Positions 60,034-64,000 of a stretch of DNA of 64,000 nt are shown piece after piece. The position numbers and the translations under genes are program-made. Origin of the DNA: Macrostomum hystrix. Taxonomy: Eukaryota; Platyhelminthes; Macrostomidae. The stretch is taken from the NCBI GenBank assembly GCA_950097015.1, contig CATNEN010000001.1:25287001-25351000 (forward strand), read 5' to 3'. Under the pieces are notes generated by a model that saw nothing but the letters and a program-made list of their open reading frames with translations, was not told the DNA's origin and searched no databases. How positions within the stretch are numbered: position 1 is the stretch's first letter; every line of letters starts with the position of its first letter.

Positions 60034-60828
60034 ACTCAGACAGTGAGGCAGAGCAATTATATTCAAACGATGAGAATAAGAATATATTATTAAGCAGGCT
60101 CATATTGAATCCCTGACCCAGCCAGTCATTCACTAGAAACCGGGCCGATGGCTTTATGAATTTATAAATTCTATTGTGATTTGTGATAAAGCACTACCCT
60201 GAATGCCTAATAAAACTTCCCTTAACAGAATGCCGTAGATGACCAATAAATACAGGTTAGAATATAGGCAGCAGATCGTTTAATAAATGACCCTAGCACC
60301 CGATGCACTCGTACATTAAACTTCATTCCAAAAGATGCCATAAAAATGTAAACCTAAAATATTCGTATGAACTATTTGCTCAATCGCATCAGAGTGAAAT
60401 GCTAGCCTCACAAAGTCACACTCAGCTATTATAATCTTCACGGAGTGATGAATTGTCTTTTTGTGGGTATATTTGCAAAAAGTTGACATGAATGAATGTG
60501 AAAAATATGTTAGCATGTAGACTATTTGTAACTAATTAATAGTTAGCACCTGGATAAAATCTGAAATTTAGTAATAAAACAAACCGAATATGCGATCCAA
60601 CTCAAGCTGATCAACATGAATTTCGAAAGATAAAGAAATCAAATCAATATGAAAGCCAGTGATCAATGACATGATCGATTGACTCGTGTACAGCACTATG
60701 GCTAAATAGTGTCACAGAAAAATTATAACTATAACTATGAGTAGCTAACAGGTGTAATCAGTGATACTTCAGTATAAACAAATCTCTGCATTTCTAAACA
60801 GCACATTAAGAATCGAAAATAAGACTGG
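60034..60828. other. AT-rich single-copy spacer
   Basis: No gene or repeat recognised. Confidence 0.5.
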
Positions 60829-60829
60829 C

Positions 60830-62085
60830 TGCTCAACCTGAGCATCTGGGAGGATGGCTGTTCAGCCTGAGCATCTGGGAGGATGGCTGTTCAGCCTGAG
60901 CATCTGGGAGGATGGCTGTTCAGCCTGAGAATCTGGGAGGATGGCTGTTCAGCCTGAGCATCTGGGAGGATGGCTGCTCAGCCTGAGGATCTGGGAGGAT
61001 GGATGCTCAACCTGAGCATCTGGGAGGATGGCTGCTCAACCTGAGGATCTGGGAGGATGGCTGCTCAGCCTGAGCATCTGGGAGGATGGCTGCTCAGCCT
61101 GAGGATCTGGGAGGATGGATGCTCAACCTGAGGATCTGGGAGGATGGCTGCTCAACCTGAGGATCTGGGAGGATAGCTGCTCAGCCTGAGCATCTGGGAG
61201 GATGGCTGCTCAACCTGAGGATCTGGGAGGATGGCTGCACAGCATGAGCATCTGGGAGGATGGCTGCTCAGCCTGAGGATCTGGGAGGATGGCTGCTCAG
61301 CCTGGGCTTCTGGGAGGATGGCTGCTCAACCTGAGGATCTGGGAGGATGGCTGCTCAACCTGAGGATCTGGGAGGATGGCTGCTCAGCCTGGGCTTCTGG
61401 GAGGATGGCTGCTCAACCTGAGGATCTGGGAGGATGGCTGCTCAACCTGAGGATCTGGGAGGATGGCTGCTCAGCCTGAGGATCTGGGAGGATGGCTGCT
61501 CAACCTGAGGATCTGGGAGGATGGCTGCTCAACCTGAAGATCTGGGAGGATGGCTGCACAGCATGAGGATCTGGGAGGATGGCTGCTCAACCTGAAGATC
61601 TGGGAGGATGGCTGCACAGCATGAGCATCTGGGAGGATGGCTGCTCAACCTGAGGATCTGGGAGGATGGCTGCTCAACCTGAAGATCTGGGAGGATGGCT
61701 GCACAGCATGAGCATCTGGGAGGATGGCTGCTCAACCTGAGGATCTGGGAGGATGGCTGCTCAACCTGAAGATCTGGGAGGATGGCTGCACAGCATGAGG
61801 ATCTGGGAGGATGGCTGCTCAACCTGAAGATCTGGGAGGATGGCTGCACAGCATGAGCATCTGGGAGGATGGCTGCTCAACCTGAGGATCTGGGAGGATG
61901 GCTGCTCAACCTGAAGATCTGGGAGGATGGCTGCACAGCATGAGCATCTGGGAGGATGGCTGCTCAGCCTGAGGATCTGGGAGGATGGCTGCTCAACCTG
62001 AGGATCTGGGAGGATGGCTGCTCAACCTGAAGATCTGGGAGGATGGCTGCACAGCATGAGGATCTGGGAGGATGACATACACTAT
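60830..62085. repeat. 29-bp satellite array, orientation 1
   Basis: About 43 copies of the same unit and orientation as 50740-51585. Variants CTGCACAGCATGAGCATC and CTCAACCTGAAGATC alternate in the right half, showing higher-order duplication. Confidence 0.97.
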
Positions 62086-62112
62086 TTAAAATGATGAGTC
62101 TGAGGTCAGCAA

Positions 62113-62393
62113 TCACCACTTGATTGCCAGCGGGTTGATAATCTCAACCCGTTCCACCTCGTGATACTGGGTCCGCAGAAAGGTAGCTCGCTGCTCTTGA
62201 GTCCACTGTCGGTAGGCTGTGAGCAGGGGCTGCTCAGGCGGGCAGCTGGCCTCGCTACGCAGCTGAAGGTCCAGCAGATAGGCTGTTGTGGTCGGCAGGG
62301 ACTCATAGACAGAGCTGACTTGCTCGAGAAGCTCGGCGGGCGATGAAGCCTCGGGATCGGCTGGGCGCAGCTGGCCGCCGCCGTTTAGACACC
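62113..62393 (-). CDS. Last exon of an unidentified minus-strand gene
   Basis: After the acceptor CTAATCCCCAG (62404-62394) the minus strand is open for 92 codons to TGA at 62115-62113. The GC-rich codon use matches other exons of this window. The sequence includes LLEQVSSVYESLPTTTAYLL, LLTAYRQWTQEQRATFLRTQ and ends EIINPLAIKW. The first codon is split (phase 1), so upstream exons lie to the right, beyond the 27-bp array and probably outside the window. I do not recognise the family; it looks helical and charged. Confidence 0.55.
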
Positions 62394-62404
62394 CTGGGGA
62401 TTAG

Positions 62405-63565
62405 AAAATTGTCGAGGATCAGGATCCCAGAGAAAAGTTTGAGGATCAGGATCCCAAAGAGCAGTTCGAGGATCAGGATCCCAAAGAGCAGTTCGAGGAT
62501 CAGGATCCCAAAGAGCAGTTTGAGGATCAGGATCCCAAAGAGCAGTTCGAGGATCAGGATCCCAAAGAGCAGTTTGAGGATCAGGATCCCAAAGAGCAGT
62601 TCGAGGATCAGGATCCCAAAGAGCAGTTTGAGGATCAGGATCCCAAAGAGCAGTTCGAGGATCAGGATCCCAAAGAGCAGTTCGAGGATCAGGATCCCAA
62701 AGAGCAGTTTGAGGATCAGGATCCCAAAGAGCAGTTCGAGGATCAGGATCCCAAAGAGCAGTTTGAGGATCAGGATCCCAAAGAGCAGTTTGAGGATCAG
62801 GATCCCAAAGAGCAGTTCGAGGATCAGGATCCCAAAGAGCAGTTTGAGGATCAGGATCCCAAAGAGCAGTTCGAGGATCAGGATCCCAAAGAGCAGTTCG
62901 AGGATCAGGATCCCAAAGAGCAGTTTGAGGATCAGGATCCCAAAGAGCAGTTCGAGGATCAGGATCCCAAAGAGCAGTTTGAGGATCAGGATCCCAAAGA
63001 GCAGTTCGAGGATCAGGATCCCAAAGAGCAGTTTGAGGATCAGGATCCCAAAGAGCAGTTCGAGGATCAGGATCCCAAAGAGCAGTTTGAGGATCAGGAT
63101 CCCAAAGAGCAGTTTGAGGATCAGGATCCCAAAGAGCAGTTCGAGGATCAGGATCCCAAAGAGCAGTTTGAGGATCAGGATCCCAAAGAGCAGTTCGAGG
63201 ATCAGGATCCCAAAGAGCAGTTCGAGGATCAGGATCCCAGAGAAAAGTTCGAGGATCAGGATCCCAAAGAGCAGTTCGAGGATCAGGATCCCAAAGAGCA
63301 GTTCGAGGATCAGGATCCCAAAGAGCAGTTTGAGGATCAGGATCCCAGAGAACAGTTTGAGGATCAGGATCCCAAAGAGCAGTTCGAGGATCAGGATCCC
63401 AAAGAGCAGTTTGAGGATCAGGATCCCAGAGAACAGTTTGAGGATCAGGATCCCATAGAACAGTTTGAGGATCAGGATCCCAAAGAGCAATTTGAGGATC
63501 AGGATCCCAGAGAACAGTTTGAGGATCAGGATCCCAAAGAGCAATTTGAGGATCAGGATCCCTAG
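62405..63565. repeat. Minisatellite, 27-bp unit
   Basis: About 43 copies of GATCAGGATCCCAAAGAGCA plus GTTCGAG, alternating TTCGAG and TTTGAG. 27 bp equals nine codons without stops in several frames on both strands, producing open frames up to 428 codons that are artefacts. It begins at the acceptor of the exon at 62113-62393, so it is intronic. Confidence 0.97.
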
Positions 63566-63590
63566 GTAGTTTCTGTAGTGACAATAGCAT

Positions 63591-63956
63591 TAGGGGGTCG
63601 GTGGCAGAGCGGTTAACGCGTTTGCCACTCGCACCACAGTCCCTAAGTTCGATTCCACGGCGAGGCCACATTTATTTGGGGCGCAGCCGCGGAGAGAAGA
63701 CTTGGGGGCTTGTCGTGCAATTTACGCCCTTGAGGGCCAACCTCCAAGGCACAATGAGAGTGTACACTGCCTGACGATGAGAAAGTCAGGGCAGATGTAC
63801 ACACCTGTGTGAGCGTATGCCTGCGTACAGTATCTGTGTGCGTGTGTGCTCAGGAGTCAGCGAAATGGGCAGAATTGCCTCCTCGCTGGCTGCAGGTCTA
63901 GTGTCACCAAACTATGTGTCATTGCCCGCAGCCCTCCTGCAATTATTATTATTATT
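63591..63956 (+). mobile_element. Full-length tRNA-derived SINE (family A) with target duplication
   Basis: Head with box A TGGCAGAGCGG and box B AGTTCGATTCC, a body of about 280 bp and an (ATT)n tail. It is flanked by a perfect 10-bp direct repeat ACAATAGCAT (63581-63590 and 63957-63966), the target-site duplication expected from LINE-driven insertion. Partial copies are at 4091, 31495, 45462 and 48890. Confidence 0.9.
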
Positions 63957-64000
63957 ACAATAGCATACCAGACGGACACGCCATAATCTCTACGAAGTCG

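Noticed and set aside
50740..62085. CRISPR-like array of 29-bp repeats
   Set aside because: Units are directly adjacent with no unique spacers, and the context is an animal genome.
63591..63665. Functional tRNA gene
   Set aside because: Box A and box B are present but the sequence continues into a SINE body with target duplications and does not close into a convincing acceptor stem.
62303..63671. Open frames of 371-428 codons on both strands
   Set aside because: Artefacts of the stop-free 27-bp unit; several frames are open at once.

Overview
The window is eukaryotic nuclear DNA from an animal. It shows multi-exon genes with GT-AG introns, an SK-type potassium channel, an axonemal dynein subunit, tRNA-derived SINEs and a Ty3/gypsy LTR retrotransposon. 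By my estimate about a third of it (roughly 21 kb) is minisatellite or microsatellite. A free-living flatworm such as Macrostomum, whose genome is known to be very rich in tandem repeats, fits best. The species call is inference.

Layout. Left (1-17 kb): a WSC/PAN-domain protein end (+, 1.05-1.69 kb); an ER-type glucose-6-phosphate dehydrogenase (H6PD-like, minus, three exons, 5.73-2.57 kb); an unidentified four-exon gene (minus, 13.0-8.6 kb, 481 codons joined in phase 0); and, head-to-head with it, a complete four-exon DNALI1 axonemal dynein light intermediate chain (+, 13.97-16.49 kb). Middle (17-29.9 kb): almost only tandem arrays, including a 3.7-kb GT-rich complex array, a 0.78-kb ACTT array, a 2-kb pyrimidine-rich 15-bp array and a 1-kb 20-bp array, with a possible TATA promoter and first exon at 23.54-23.64 kb. 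Then (30.06-47.78 kb) a nine-exon small-conductance calcium-activated potassium channel whose introns carry further arrays and SINEs. Right (47.8-64 kb): SINE-rich intergenic DNA, a 29-bp satellite family in both orientations, an intact LTR retrotransposon (54.53-59.14 kb) inserted in it next to a solo LTR at a duplicated copy of the same site, the last exon of an unidentified minus-strand gene (62.11-62.39 kb), a 27-bp array, and a full-length SINE with a perfect 10-bp target duplication.

The genes do not form a pathway. They are ordinary single-copy animal genes (ciliary motility, ER NADPH production, membrane excitability) separated and interrupted by repeats. Many long open frames (up to 768 codons) lie inside tandem arrays whose unit length is a multiple of 3 and lacks stops; I do not call them genes. 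The most notable structures are the solo-LTR/full-element duplication, the inverted 29-bp satellite family with its conserved CTCA-N3-TGAG core, a minisatellite born inside a SINE, and the unidentified 481-codon gene.
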